A stretch of 64,000 nucleotides of DNA from Castanea sativa (GCF_040712315.1 NC_134013.1:11505001-11569000), one strand, 5' to 3'; positions 24,301-37,201 are shown, numbered from the stretch's first letter. Made by a program: numbers and translations. Notes: generated from the letters alone by a model not told the origin.

Positions 24301-25222
24301 CAAGTAGCGGTAGTTAAACTATTTTCAGTGCTTAAAATGAAGGTAGTGCAAAGTACTTTTGCAAGGGAATTGTACAGTGTTAAAAAAAGGAATGGAAAAT
24401 GAGCTAGAATTAGTAACTGGAACTGGTTCTTAATGGATCAAACAACTTCGCTTTCTAACAAATACCATAAGAAAGCTGGTGATGCATAAAGAAACCACTT
24501 TCTGCCTAATTGGTCAGGTGATACTTCATAACTCGTTATATACACCAGCTGAACCAAATCATTACCCTATCTAATGATTACAACCTTTTAAGTTTCAACA
24601 CAATTTATTACATGATAACACAGTAAAAACTTTTTTCCTGTCACTTATGCTTATAAAAGTGTACAAGTGTGTGGACCAATAGAATTATTTGTGTTTATAC
24701 TTTATATGAAGATTGATAATTGTTCAGGTAACTGGAATCACCAAGCTTATGACTAGGATGACACAAACAGACTCGCACAAATAATGAAGAGTTGTTCACC
24801 TGATCATAATTAACTTTTTCGACAGAATGGTCGACTGCAGCAATAGTCCCAACAGGCTGCCCGCGGAAATGAACCATAGAACGCCTCAAAGCTTCCCATG
24901 CATCAGCTACCATGGCATGCGACTCAAAGTAACCATTTGCTCTCGGTGAGTTGAAAACAGACCTTCTAGACGGAGAATATATAGACTCGAGATGTTCCAC
25001 ATGAACTAAATACTCGGGATCTTTGAAAAATTGACGAGGCGATATACAATTTGATAGTTCACTCATTGACCTTTCATCAAATGATCTATTCCTTTCTATA
25101 TTAATCGTTCTTGGTCTGTCCAATGGCTTCAGAATATCTTCAATTTCAAATATAGAGCCTGAATACTCAACACTTTTCTTACTTCCATTTTGGGACATAT
25201 TATCCGTGAAATTCATTGCCAT
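21391..25222 (-). CDS. Cytosolic alkaline/neutral invertase (GH100)
   Basis: Four exons on the minus strand: 25222-24800, 24296-23865, 22464-21906 and 21686-21391. The single frame encodes 569 residues. The enzyme hydrolyses sucrose to glucose and fructose at neutral to alkaline pH. Family hallmarks are present: [105 protein letters not shown] and [14 protein letters not shown]. The C-terminus ends IKRSASWTS, like cytosolic isoforms. The N-terminus has no obvious transit peptide (it starts [13 protein letters not shown], with a [18 protein letters not shown] phospho-type motif typical of the CINV group). That supports a cytosolic or nuclear rather than a plastid or mitochondrial location. Length and exon structure are normal. 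Intron 2 contains the 18S rRNA insertion. Confidence 0.95.
23003..23583. mobile_element. Inverted-repeat element enclosing an 18S rRNA fragment (invertase intron 2)
   Basis: The left arm (about 23003-23145) and right arm (about 23428-23583) are inverted copies of about 145 bases. Shared text includes CTACCTCCCATTTAAAATGTT, CCCCCACTTATTAA, TTTAGGCTCACAAGTGAG and AAGTGATTAAATTCACAATT. Between them lie the rRNA fragment and the segment ATGGTATCAGAGC...GAGTTCGATCTCT, which combines a primer-binding-site-like sequence with a tRNA B-box-like sequence. The right arm continues into GGTAATTTAACA, matching the left arm's outer TTAAATTACC. The superfamily is not certain; an LTR/TRIM-type or tRNA-related retroelement pair is likely. 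Confidence 0.7.
23148..23397 (+). pseudogene. 5'-terminal 18S rRNA fragment
   Basis: About 250 bases match the start of plant 18S rRNA. They begin TGGTTGATCCTGCCAGTAGT, pass through GCTCATTAAATCAGTTATAG and TACTACTCGGATAACC, and end GATTCATGATAAC. Several substitutions are visible (for example AAACTGCAAATGG, where plant 18S has GCGAATGG, and missing bases in the GGCTCTGC region). It is a fragment on the strand opposite the host gene, embedded in an intron, and not a functional rRNA gene. Confidence 0.93.
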
Positions 25223-26003
25223 TCTTGAAATCTCGACAACAACAATATAAGGGTCAGAAAGTCTGCTTTACAAGAAGTAAAACAGTCACACTTTGAAGCA
25301 AACCTACAAGCAGTGAAAGATTGTTATATTATATGCAAGAACAAGCATATTGCAATTCACCAATAACTAATAAACAACGAGATTAACATTGCCAAACAAG
25401 GAAATTGTTAATCTAGTTCATGCAATCAAATTCCTTATACACACAACATTAAAGATTAACATGATAGAAGATATACCATATAAGCTTATATGTAATTCTT
25501 ATTAGAACCAGACCAATATGAGCTAAAATGCCAATGAAGAAAAACCCAACACACGAAGAACAGAGACACCTTGGAAGAGCCGACCATGAGCGGAAAGAAT
25601 CACGTCTCTTGCAAGTGTGGCACTTTATATGTGATTAATATTAATATACTATAATTAATACGTATATATTGCCAATTAGAAACAACCGGATTTTGCCGGT
25701 TAGAAAATGTGACCAAACTGATTAAAGCGGTAGAGTTGTATTATCGTATGGGACTAGGTGACTGACAAGGTGGACATTTGATCTTGGAATATCCGATGAT
25801 GGTGTGAAGTAGGCCAGTTCGGAATCTTACTAGTGTTTTTTTTTTTTAAGCTCTCAAGCCCACCAACTCTTGTAATAAACGAGAACTTGCTTGGTGGCAT
25901 GTACCATGTAGTACTTGTTTAATTTGGAAAGCACTGTGCGGTCTACCAGACCTCTAGATGACACGTGGCTATTTTTCGAGGAGTTTGTTCCAGTCAACTC
26001 TTT
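25223..26003. other. 5' region of the invertase gene, no separate gene seen
   Basis: It probably holds the promoter and 5' UTR of the invertase gene. The 81-codon minus ORF (25854-26099) has no recognisable domain and runs into the hAT-like element. Confidence 0.4.
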
Positions 26004-26011
26004 ATTTCTAG

Positions 26012-26890
26012 ATAAGGCTGTAAATGAACCATGTCGTTCATATATAACTTGGGTTTGACTTGATAAATGAATCATGTCATTCATAAACAACTCGTTCATG
26101 TTTGTTTATTTATAAATAAATTAAGGTTGAACCTTAGTTTTAGATTTGTTTAATAAAAAAGTCAAGCCCAAGCTAAAATTTTTGTTTCTATGAACAAGCT
26201 TGTGAGTTATAAGACTTGATACAAAACAAGCAGTGTATATACTCATTTATAGGCTTGATATGTGTTTGCTAAATAAATTCATTACACATCTTTTTTTTTT
26301 CTTTTTCTTTTTTCCTTTAAACTGACCAAGCACCACTTTGAACTTTAGTTGCATTCTTTTTTTTTTTTTTATAAGTGGACCACGTATATGGTCTTTCCCT
26401 ATCCATCATCTAATGTAAAGTTATAAAACATGTTAATTTACAATAGTTACAAATAAGTCTTTTTCTAGTTTTTCACCATCTAATATGGATGTAAAAATTA
26501 CATTCTAAACAATTTTTGAAGCTATAGACAAGAAATGATGAATTGATGGATTTAACTATATAAAATTGTAATTTGAATAATAGCTAATCAGAGGTGAGAC
26601 TAGAAGCATGATAAAATGAGTATATTATTTTCTTATTTTTGTTTACTTCATTTTTGGAGATCTAAGCATTTGATAATATAATTTTGTTGGATCTCAAGCT
26701 CAAAAGCTTGATCTAAGCTCAAGTTTGAGCTTGATATTAAGCTCAAACTTTTTTCCTTTTCCATGAGCTCAACCCCAAACATTATTTTAGACTTGTTTCA
26801 AGCTTAAGCCAAACTTGAGTTTTTAACTTTTACTGACAAGTCAAGCTTAAACATGCGTAACTTTGCAAAGTTCAGCTTGTTTACAACCCT
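26012..26890. mobile_element. Non-autonomous hAT-like transposon with 8-bp duplication
   Basis: An 879-bp element flanked by the perfect 8-bp direct repeat ATTTCTAG (26004-26011 and 26891-26898). The ends are inverted: AGGCTGTAAATGAAC on the left against GTTTACAACCCT on the right. Three extra bases (ATA) separate the left repeat from the terminal match. The interior is rich in AAGCTCAAG/GAGCTTGA-type text with no ORF for a transposase. 8-bp duplications are the hAT hallmark. Confidence 0.75.
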
Positions 26891-26996
26891 ATTTCTAGAA
26901 AGAATAATAGTAATAAGTCTAATTTATATTTTAATAATTACGATGGGAATGGGACATTTGAACTCACTTGTTTTGGAAACACTAGGATGTGCCAAC

Positions 26997-27809
26997 CAGT
27001 GGTGGCTCCAAGATCTAAGGGGGTCAATAAGAAGATACATCTTGGGTAGAGATAAATCTTACAGTCTGCATAGTTTCCTTATTACAAATTTGTCTATAGT
27101 ACGTACTAGCAATAGAATAAAAAATAAACTATAGGTTCATTTGACATATTTTTTCTTTATACAATGAACATATTAAGTATTGTTGTTGTTAAGTGAATTG
27201 TAATTATTACTGATTAATACAATTAACATACTAATTATTAACATATTTATTAGTTCAGGACAATTATATGTTTACATTATAGTATCAATGTAAGATTAAT
27301 ATTGTTGACAATTATACTGTTCACATTTGTCTAGAATCAATGTAAGATTTACGTTATAGATAATTATTCTATACACATTTGCAAAAAATATACAATATTG
27401 TACACATTGTTTAGAAAAAAAATGTAAATCTTATATTGATAGTGCAATGTAAACTATGAATTTTGCATTAGTTTATTTCAAATTTGTTAAGATATAAATG
27501 GGCATTTTTTTTTAGATTTAAGATGAAAAATTTTATTTTTGTTGTTGGGCTTAATATGCACCCCATATTTTAGATAAAATTCGTTTGTTGTTGGGCTTTT
27601 TTGTGTTTAAAAAGACCAAAATATACTTAAGAAGATCATATTTAAGCTTATTTCAAGTGAGTTTTAAAAAAATAAGGTCAAAGTGGTCTAAATTTTATTT
27701 TAGAAAGGTCAAATAAAAAAGTAAAAAAATTATATATATAAAAAAAAATTGCCAGCTTAGGAGGTTCATTTGAGCCCCTTGAGCTGTACATGGTGCCGTG
27801 CCGTCCATG
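26997..27809. mobile_element. Second hAT-like element with 8-bp duplication GTGCCAAC
   Basis: An 813-bp element between direct repeats GTGCCAAC (26989-26996 and 27810-27817). The left end CAGTGGTGGCTCC and the right end (inverse CATGGACGGCACGGCACC) are loosely complementary, followed on both sides by AGGGG-rich text. No coding capacity. The terminal match is weak, so the call rests mainly on the target duplication. Confidence 0.6.
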
Positions 27810-27817
27810 GTGCCAAC

Positions 27818-28341
27818 TAGTTAAACTACAATACTCATAGCATAAAATGAATTTTTTAACTCTTTTTTTTTTTTTGTGCTTTGTGATTAATTGGATAAGA
27901 TTCATAATATATATATATGCATTTTTTTAAAATACAAAATAGAAATTCTACTTTGACTTAATCTAAGTGTATATGTGTGTGAAACTCTCTCCTAGAGACT
28001 TAAACCTCAGTCTTTGCCCTCGCACCCCAGAAGCACTTATGCATTTGGAATTTTGCATATTTTCATGTAATTATTATAAGTATATTTTTTTAATTTTGAT
28101 ATTTAAAGTTATAAATAATGTTAAACTGTGTTAGTTTAAACTAGACTACATTCTTTCTAAACAAATTCTAATTAAATTATCTTCTCAAAAAAATTATAAT
28201 TAAATTAGATAATTCCTTTCTTTTACAAATTCTTTTATTTCACTTTTTATTTATTAATTCTTATTTTGTAAACAAATATAATATTGTCAAATTTTCATGT
28301 GCATATTACATTGGTTATTCAAAAATTTCGTAATTTTTTTT
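27818..28341. other. Intergenic AT-rich, no gene seen
   Basis: Non-coding sequence between two transposons with short TA and poly(T) runs. Confidence 0.4.
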
Positions 28342-29440
28342 GACAAAATTACAATGTTGGTCTCGAAAATTTACCTACTGAGCACTTTTAGTCCTTGAAG
28401 TTTTAAGTGAACACTGTTAGCCCTTGAAATTTCAACAATGTGCGTTAGTGGTCCTTCCATTAACTTCTGTTAGTTTCTTTGTCTATGCATGTGTTTAATA
28501 AAATAATGATGTGGCAATTTTTTATTATTAAAAAAATTACACATCAGCTCGAGTCTCCAAATCAAACCCAGTTCTATTTGGATCTTCCATTGATTTTCTT
28601 ACTAAGCAAACAAAACTACTACTAATATTCTCCACTCACTGAAACCTGGCTTGTTGAATTTACCGTCGCCTGCCTTTCTTACAAGCTATTAGATTCACCA
28701 ACACTTGGAAATTTGTAGTACATGTCGAAAATCAAATACAAATTGTAAACATTCTCAAGGTTTGGAGATATAACTTAATAGCCATAACAATTATTAGGAT
28801 AATGAAAGAAAAACCACAACTCATATATTTATCCAAAGTACTTGGGTATCTTCGAGATCAGTTAGTCTAACACCCACAATTGGAAGGCATCTCCCTACCC
28901 TATATAGTATATTTTCTGGTGGACGATCAAAAGAGTATCTCCATCTTTTTCTTTCATCACATAGTCCTATTCTTGTTATTTTTTCTTTTTAATTCATGTT
29001 GGGGTTTTGATTTTAAATCCTTTGGTTTTAGAGATAGTGGGGGTTGTATTACAACTTGGAGAAGCCAGGCGGTCATTATAAGATGCAAATTCCATAGAAA
29101 ATCAATGTAAGATCTGAAGAAAAAAAAATAGTAGTAGTTCTGCTTGGTTACTAAGAAAATCAATGTATGATCCAAAATATAATTGGGTTTGATTTGGGAG
29201 ACCCAAGCTAATGTGTATTTTGATGTGTAATTTTTTAATAATAAAAAAATGACACATCATTAAAAAATTGCCACATCATTATTTCATTAGACACATAGAC
29301 AAAGAAACTAACAGAAGTTAATAGAAGGACCATTAACGCTCATTGTTAAAACTTCAGGGACCAATAGCGCTCACTTGAAACTTCAGAAACTAAAAGCGCT
29401 CCGTAGGTAAACTTTAGGGACCAACAATGTAGTTTTGCAT
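28342..29440. mobile_element. Long-TIR MULE-like non-autonomous element
   Basis: A 1.1-kb element with inverted arms of about 290 bases. The left arm starts GACAAAATTACAATGTTGG at 28342, and the right arm ends CCAACAATGTAGTTTTGCAT at 29440. The arms share AACTTCTGTTAGTTTCTTTG, AATAATGATGTGGCAATTTT and a CAAATCAAACCCA block, with roughly 10-15% visible divergence. Only about 500 bases lie between the arms, without a credible ORF. Confidence 0.75.
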
Positions 29441-31240
<1,800 letters not shown>

Positions 31241-31470
31241 GAGAGTTATGTTCAAGTGACACTTAATATAACTCTAAACAATATTACACCACTAATAAAA
31301 TTTTATTAGATTACATGTTCTTAACACTCATGCCAAATTTCACATCAATTAAATGTTGTTTAATATTCGATCCATAAATCATTTTTCATGCATTTTTTTT
31401 ACTATGATGCATTATTTTAGAATACAAAAAATATGAAATTTAAATATTTGATAGACGGCATGATTAACAA

Positions 31471-31472
31471 CA

Positions 31473-31528
<56 letters not shown>
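31471..31528. repeat. (TTA)n microsatellite
   Basis: About 19 uninterrupted TTA trinucleotides. Confidence 0.97.
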
Positions 31529-31529
<1 letters not shown>

Positions 31530-31530
<1 letters not shown>

Positions 31531-32162
31531 CTTTTTGAAACATAACTAAGTTGATAAAAGGCCAAACTCCACCTCAATAAATAAGTAATTAATTAATAAT
31601 CCTAAAGAAAGTACAATAAGTTAATATTTTTCCCTCGCTCATGCATGAATGGTATGTATCACCATGAGTTTAATTTGTAAAACTTATAATAATGCATGTG
31701 AAAAGAACAAATATCATGCACATCACTTAATTATGAAAACACCAAATAATTTTTTCACCTGAATTGGGCCCATAACCTTCCTTGTAATTGTCATGGGACA
31801 CCCCGCGCCTTTTTTTTTAATTTGATTTTTAAATAATAGACGTCTTACATCATAAAAATTTGAGGGAAACGGAGAATCAATGGGAGGGCACTTATTCCTG
31901 TTTTTCATTGTTTGTTTATCAATGTACTGCAAAACTTCCTCAGAAAAGTTCTGTAATTTTTTCAGATGGAATTATCAATTAATATTGTTAATATAATATA
32001 GATTTGACCTGATGGGCCGAAAATATAATTTTAGTGACTTGAAAAGTTCTCTGTGCGCCAGAAAGATATTTTTTTTTTTTTTTTTTTTTCACAAAATATA
32101 ATTTTTACTTTAGTCTAATCTAAGGGTATATGTGTATGCTTCAGCAAGATTCTTAATCGTTC

Positions 32163-32228
<66 letters not shown>

Positions 32229-33340
32229 CAAAATTTAGTCTATAAAAATAAAAGTTGGCTCCCCAAATATTTGAATTAGTTCAATGATACTCTTAAAAAA
32301 TGTAATTAGTCTAATAGTTATAGAGACATAACTTTATTTTTCACAATTTTATTTTTTATTGTAAAATGTGTTCTTATAACTTATATAACTTATCAAGTAA
32401 AAAAGTGTATGTATATAATAAAAAGCGAGTGTTCATATATATATATATATATATATATATGCGAGGGGGGTCGTTTTGAAAAATAAAATAGTGCCGCAAT
32501 TTGGCACCCCAAACAAAAATTTTTGGCTTCACTCCTATATATCTGGTTTGAAAATACCAGTCCATCGTCATATCACACGATTGCATGATTCATGTGTGGC
32601 TTGACTCACAGCTCATTTTTAATTTTTCAAATCTTTAGACAATTTTTTGTTAGAATCTATAAATATTAATTATCAAGAAATTTATGAATCTAACTGGTCA
32701 ATAGACAACCTTTTCTTTTGTATATGTATAGATATTATTATATTCCAATTTCTTCCTGATATCTCCCAAGGAAGATTCCGAATTAGATCCTAAATTGACG
32801 GGTTAATGTGAATTTATTCATGCAATTATGCACTTTTTGAATAGAAATTTATTTTCTGAAAGATCCTGACCTTTTCATCCCAATAAAGTCAGTTGTATGT
32901 AGTTTATTTTTATACCACGTCAAGTTTAGCACTTATTTCTTAGGATATTTGTTTAACATTTTCCTTTTAATACACACACATATATATATCCAAAATAATA
33001 CGAATAAATTACTTATTTTCTTAAAAGCTCACCTTTGTTTCTTCTCTTTATGCAAGTTTCATGACTCATGAGTCATGAGTTAGAATCATAAATCATTTGC
33101 CCCAAATAATTATGATTATTGAAAAAAAAAGGGATTGATGAGAAAAATGGGTGAAAGGTATTTTGAGAAAGGTCATATGAAAAGCTACCAATTTAAACTC
33201 AAGTGGTCATTCAAATTCTCGAGGATGGGATGTTAAAACTTAGAGGCCAACCCTTGGTCAGTTCTTTGGGATATGGACTTTATTGCTTTCCCTAAAAAGT
33301 CCACTCAAATCCGACCTTTAGAAAAATAAGAGATTTTTTT
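31530..33340. other. Intergenic AT-rich with TA microsatellites, no gene seen
   Basis: TA runs at 32166-32225 and 32436-32460. ATGACTCATGAGTCATGAG near 33060 is a short palindrome-rich stretch. ORFs here are low-complexity and have no domain. Confidence 0.5.
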
Positions 33341-33342
33341 TT

Positions 33343-33455
33343 TTAATAAAGAAAATGATAGTTACAATGGGAAAGGGATTTGAATTTTGAACCCTAAATA
33401 TATCAGTTCGAAATACCAAAAAATACAAATTAGTTGAATTACAAGGTTCTTGAAA
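33343..33455 (-). repeat. Antisense tRNA-derived SINE-like copy (family 2)
   Basis: On the minus strand: a TTGTAATTCAACTAATTTG box A-like part, then GGGTTCAAAATTCAAATCCC near box B, ending TTGTAACTATC. It is the same layout as the copies at 7672 and 17205. Confidence 0.55.
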
Positions 33456-33693
33456 AAAATCAGAGAAATTTGAACTTTTCTCCAAAATGTCAAATTGTCT
33501 CATCCTTTACTATTCTCTCAAATATGATCCTTGTCTCTCAATAGTTCAATGCTAATTTTGTGTCATTTTACCTAAAATTTGCTGGCTAGACACAATAACA
33601 TCTTTGGCACTATTTGACTTATTTTTTATTTATGGGAGAAAACATTTTGAGTAGATTTGTGTTTTCTGTCTAAATAAATAAAACATAATTCGT

Positions 33694-33855
33694 GGGATCC
33701 AGTTAGCTCAACTGATAAAATTTCTAGTAGTTGAATAAGAGATCTAAGGTTCAATTCTCACCTACACTAAAAATCAATTTGTATCTTGGTTTGATGATTA
33801 AAAGTTATTATCAGAAGCGGAAGTCATAAGTTGAAACTTTCTATAAAAAAAAAAA
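33694..33855 (+). mobile_element. tRNA-derived SINE (family 1)
   Basis: The head GGGATCCAGTTAGCTCAACTG contains a Pol III box A (TTAGCTCAACTGATA), followed by box B (AGGTTCAATTCTC) at the normal distance. A ~90-base body follows (CCTACACTAAAAATCAATTTG, TATCAGAAGCGGAAGTCATA), then GAAACTTTCTATAAAAAAAAAA. It is closely related to the copy at 56421. This retroposon is non-coding and depends on LINE machinery. Confidence 0.85.
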
Positions 33856-34068
33856 CATAATCCAAAAGACTAATTCACTGTTCTTAATAATAAGAATAAA
33901 GATTATGTAAAAAACTAGTCAAGTATGTGATCCTAATGACTCTATGGGTTTTTTTTTTTTTTTTTGGTTAGGTATTAAAAAAAATTATGATCAATATCAA
34001 ATTCTATTTCATAACATGGTTTTGAGACAATGCTCAATTACTTTATTTTATTTTAAAATTATTTGTAG

Positions 34069-34432
34069 GCTAAAATACAAAACTAACCCTCTAAGTTTCT
34101 TTATATTTTATTTCAGTTTTCTAACTTTACTTTTGTTCATTTTAGTATTCTAAGTTTCAAATTTATTCAATTAAGGCATTTCTGTAAACTTTTGTTAAAA
34201 TTTAATGAAAAAAAAATCTGGAAAATATTTTTCAATTATTAATTGAATTTTTTAATTTAACAATTTCGAAGAAAAATTAAAAAAAATTGAAAAAATAACC
34301 ACGATATATAACAAAAGTTGATGGAAAAAGCTTTAATTGAATAAATTTAGAGGACTGAAATAAATGAAAGCAAAATTAGAGGACTAAAATGAAATCTAAA
34401 GAAACTTAGAGGGTCAATTTAACATTTTAGCC
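34069..34432. mobile_element. 364-bp MULE-type MITE
   Basis: The ends GGCTAAAAT and ATTTTAGCC are perfect inverses. The arms run on through CCCTCTAAGTTTCTTTA and TTTATTCAATTAA with a moderate number of mismatches. No coding capacity. Confidence 0.75.
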
Positions 34433-35123
34433 TTTTTTTTTTTTACTATAATGGAATGCACACAATAAAACATGTCATCTAAAAAAAAATATGTTACTAT
34501 GAATGCATTTAAGGCATTTTTAATATTTTAAAGAATATTATGATCAATTTATTTTATTTTAAAGATTTACGATCAATATCCCTTTCAAAATTTATCATTT
34601 TAAAAAAAGGACAAAACTTATATACAGTACCTTAGATACTATTCCTTTGGTTCTCCTCTTAAAATTCTATCATGTGACTACATAACTTAAAAATTACACT
34701 TCTATTCATGAGAAAAATGCCACGTGGCATAATCTTAAGAGAGAAATCTATAAAATAGCACCTAAGTATTGTACCTAAGTCTTGCTCTAAAAAAAAAAGG
34801 CGTAAATGCACTTTTAGTCCTTACATTTTGACCCAATTTCTATTTTGGTCCCTACATTTTATTTTTACTACTTTTAGTCCCTAAACCAATTAACGCGTGA
34901 CATTTAAGTCCTTACCGTCACCCAACTAACAGAAAATGCTGACGTGGCTAACGGCACAGTAAAATAATAATTAAAAAATCTATTTTGGCATTAAAAAATT
35001 GCCACGTCAGCGTTTAAATTAATTTTAATTAAATAAAAAAATTAAAAACAAAAAAACTATTTCTTTTTCAAAATTTTCAGATCTGAAACTGATTTTTTGT
35101 GGGTTTTTTTTGGTTTTTTGCAG

Positions 35124-35237
35124 ATGATTACAGAGGCGATTGTGACTTTGAAGGAGAAGATAGGTTCAAGCCAGTACGCGATCATGAAGTACTCCGAGGA
35201 AAAGCACAAGCACTTGCATCAGTTTCGTCATCCTTAG
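35124..35237 (+). pseudogene. Captured linker-histone (H1 globular domain) fragment
   Basis: The frame from ATG 35124 encodes 37 residues. The first ~30 (MITEAIVTLKEK, then GSSQYAI, then EEKHKHL) match the N-terminal half of the H15/globular domain of plant histone H1, especially the stress-type H1.3-like form. The text just before it (poly(T) ending TTTTTTGCAG) looks like the source gene's intron and acceptor, so genomic DNA rather than cDNA was captured. After KHKHL the sequence leaves the histone and soon hits a stop. No complete domain remains. Confidence 0.75.
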
Positions 35238-35604
35238 TGTTAGTTTCGGGTTCTGTAGTGGCCGAGTCGGACGAGTACAGAAACGATATAGACTTGAGTC
35301 GTTCGAGAATGGAAGGAGTCTTGGCGATTTGGGTCGGAGGATCCGGGTTAACATGCTCTTTCAACTCGCCTGTGTTAGTTTCGGGTTCTGGAGTGGACGA
35401 GTCGGACCGGTACAGAACCAATATAGACTTGAGCCGTTCGAGAAGAGAAGGAGTTCTGGTGATTTGGGTCGGAGGATCTGGGTTAACATGCACGGGTTCA
35501 GATTGCTGGAGGTTCGGATATTCGGAGAGCACTGGTGGTTCTGGGTTGTTGGGTTGGTCGAACTTGTAGAGCGAAAACTTGAAGGATGTGAATCGTTCTA
35601 ACAC
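35182..35604 (-). pseudogene. Captured fragment of a VNPDPPTQI-repeat protein (DUF4408/DUF761-like)
   Basis: This minus ORF of 140 codons contains two tandem copies of a ~45-residue unit: HVNPDPPTQI, then RTPSLLERLKSI or KTPSILERLKSI, then an acidic STPEPET or ATTEPET stretch. Two ~115-base direct repeats underlie it (about 35239-35354 and 35375-35490). The TPS-LLERLKSI motif followed by an acidic linker is typical of the middle of plant DUF4408/DUF761 proteins of unknown function. The membrane and C-terminal parts are absent. It overlaps the histone piece only at the junction. Confidence 0.55.
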
Positions 35605-35689
35605 AGAGGGTGCTTGTACCAGTTGTTGATGTTGTTCTTGTTGGTGTGGTTTTTTGTTAGAGGTGAAAAGAGAGGCGTGGGTTTGTTGT

Positions 35690-35870
35690 TATTGGTTTGG
35701 GTGTGGTTCGATTTGATCTATTTTGTTGTTGTTGATGTTCATGTTCTTGATTCTGGGTTTGTTGGTTTGGGTGTGGTTCGGTCTGATCTATTTTGTTGTT
35801 GTTGATATTCATGTTCTTGATTCTGGGTTTGATGTTCATGTTCTTGATTTTGAATTTGTTGTTGTTGACG
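35690..35870. repeat. Internal tandem repeats in the Pack-MULE
   Basis: Units built on GATCTATTTTGTTGTTGTTGA, a TTCATGTTCTTGATTCTGGG segment and GGTTTGGGTGTGGTTCG recur two to three times. On the minus strand they encode an Asn/Gln/His-rich low-complexity stretch that may be part of the captured source gene. Confidence 0.7.
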
Positions 35871-36149
35871 TTCATTTTCTATTTTTTGTTTTTAATTTTT
35901 TTAATTTAATTAAAATTAATTTAAACGCTGACGTGGCAATTTTTTAATGCCAAAATATATTTTTTAATTATTATTTTACTGTGCCGTTAGCCACGTCAGC
36001 ATTTTCTGTTAGTTGGGTGACGGTAAGGACTTAAATGTCACGCGTTAATTGGTTTAGGGACTAAAAGTAGTAAAAATAAAATGTAGGGACCAAAATAGAA
36101 ATTGGGTCAAAATGTAGGGACTAAAAGTGCATTTACGCCAAAAAAAAAT

Positions 36150-36310
36150 GCCCCGATGAATGCATTCATCATGATTTATTTACATGCTTAGTTGGTTAGA
36201 TGGGAATGTTGTGATGAGAGGTTAGAATGAGTGTGGAACAATAAAATGGATTCAATACATATATAGGGAAGTAAGTTTAGAATAAGTGTGGTTTGAATTA
36301 TTAGAAGGAA
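36150..36310. other. Spacer, no gene seen
   Basis: Short non-coding spacer between the Pack-MULE and a duplicated repeat block. Confidence 0.4.
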
Positions 36311-36311
36311 A

Positions 36312-37201
36312 AAGTTTTGCTCCAAAATTGATTGTAGTATAAGGCTACAACTTCACTCATAAAAGAAAATTAATATTGCTATATAATTTGAAAATCTAAC
36401 CATTAGATTACGTATTCTTTATACTTTTAACACATATGTCATATTTTGTGTCAATTAGATGTTATTTACTATATGATCTATAAACTTATTTTTATGCATA
36501 ACTTTGAACTACAAAGACTTGCAATTTAAACAGCTAATTGATAACATAACTATTTATCTTTAATCTTTTAGAAATTTAGCAAGCATGAAGGATATAAGAA
36601 GAAAATGTAATCTAATGGTGGATTTGTCAAAATCCACATTCAATAAAAAATACATTGAGTGAACTTGTAACCTTATGTTACATTCAATTTTGTAGCTAAA
36701 TTTTGTCGTTATTAGAAACACCGGGTATTCATTCAATAAAATCATATAAAATAGAGAAAATAAATATGATTGAGGACAAAATTTGGCTACTAACTTGCTT
36801 GTAGTTTAAGGTGACAACTCTCACTAAAAAAGATTAATATGACCATATATTTTGAAAATCTAACCGTTGAATTATATTCTCTATGTTTTTAACACATATC
36901 TCAAATACGTACCAATTATTTTTCTAAAAAAAAAAATGTACCAATTAGATGTTATTACTTATTACTATCTAATATGTAACCTTATTTTTTATGCATAATT
37001 TAAGACTACAAAAGCTTGAATTTTAAACATTTGATTGATAATATAGCTATTAATTTTGTATCTTGAAAATTTTGCAAGTATAGAGAATATACGAAGAAAA
37101 TATAAACTAATGGTGGATTTATTAAAATTCATATCCAATAAATAGATATTAAGTGAAGTTGTAGTTTTAGAATACAATCAAGTTTGTTGTCAAATTTGGT
37201 C
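36312..37201 (+). repeat. Direct duplication of a ~420-bp non-coding unit
   Basis: Copies at about 36312-36720 and 36771-37201 share TTTGAAAATCTAACC, TTTTTAACACATAT, AATTAGATGTTATT, ATGCATAA, TAATGGTGGATTT and AAAATACATT-type text in the same order. A weaker related segment lies at about 31290-31455 (ATTAAATGTTGTTTAATATT, TTTTTCATGC). None has coding capacity. Confidence 0.75.

Larger units (their letters stand above)
34799..36139. mobile_element. Pack-MULE (Mutator-like element carrying gene fragments)
   Basis: A 1341-bp element with near-identical terminal inverted repeats of about 260 bases (34799 to about 35058, and about 35881-36139). It starts GGCGTAAATGCACTTTTAGT and ends with the inverse. 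Each end abuts a run of A (ten on the left, nine on the right), consistent with a 9-bp target duplication of A, although a homopolymer cannot prove it. Between the arms lie two unrelated coding fragments in opposite orientation: a linker-histone piece (plus) and a VNPDPPTQI-repeat protein piece (minus). Capture of host gene fragments between long TIRs defines a Pack-MULE. The high arm identity suggests a fairly recent insertion. Confidence 0.9.

Noticed and set aside
23827..24402. 191-codon plus-strand ORF
   Set aside because: It is antisense to exon 2 of the invertase gene, whose frame is strongly conserved.
33694..33770. A tRNA gene
   Set aside because: Box A and box B are present, but the cloverleaf stems are not conserved and the sequence runs into a SINE body and A-rich tail.
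35099..35569. 156-codon plus-strand ORF inside the Pack-MULE
   Set aside because: Its frame is not that of the histone piece at its start, and it lies antisense to the VNPDPPTQI repeats. It arises from the repeated captured sequence and is not a gene.
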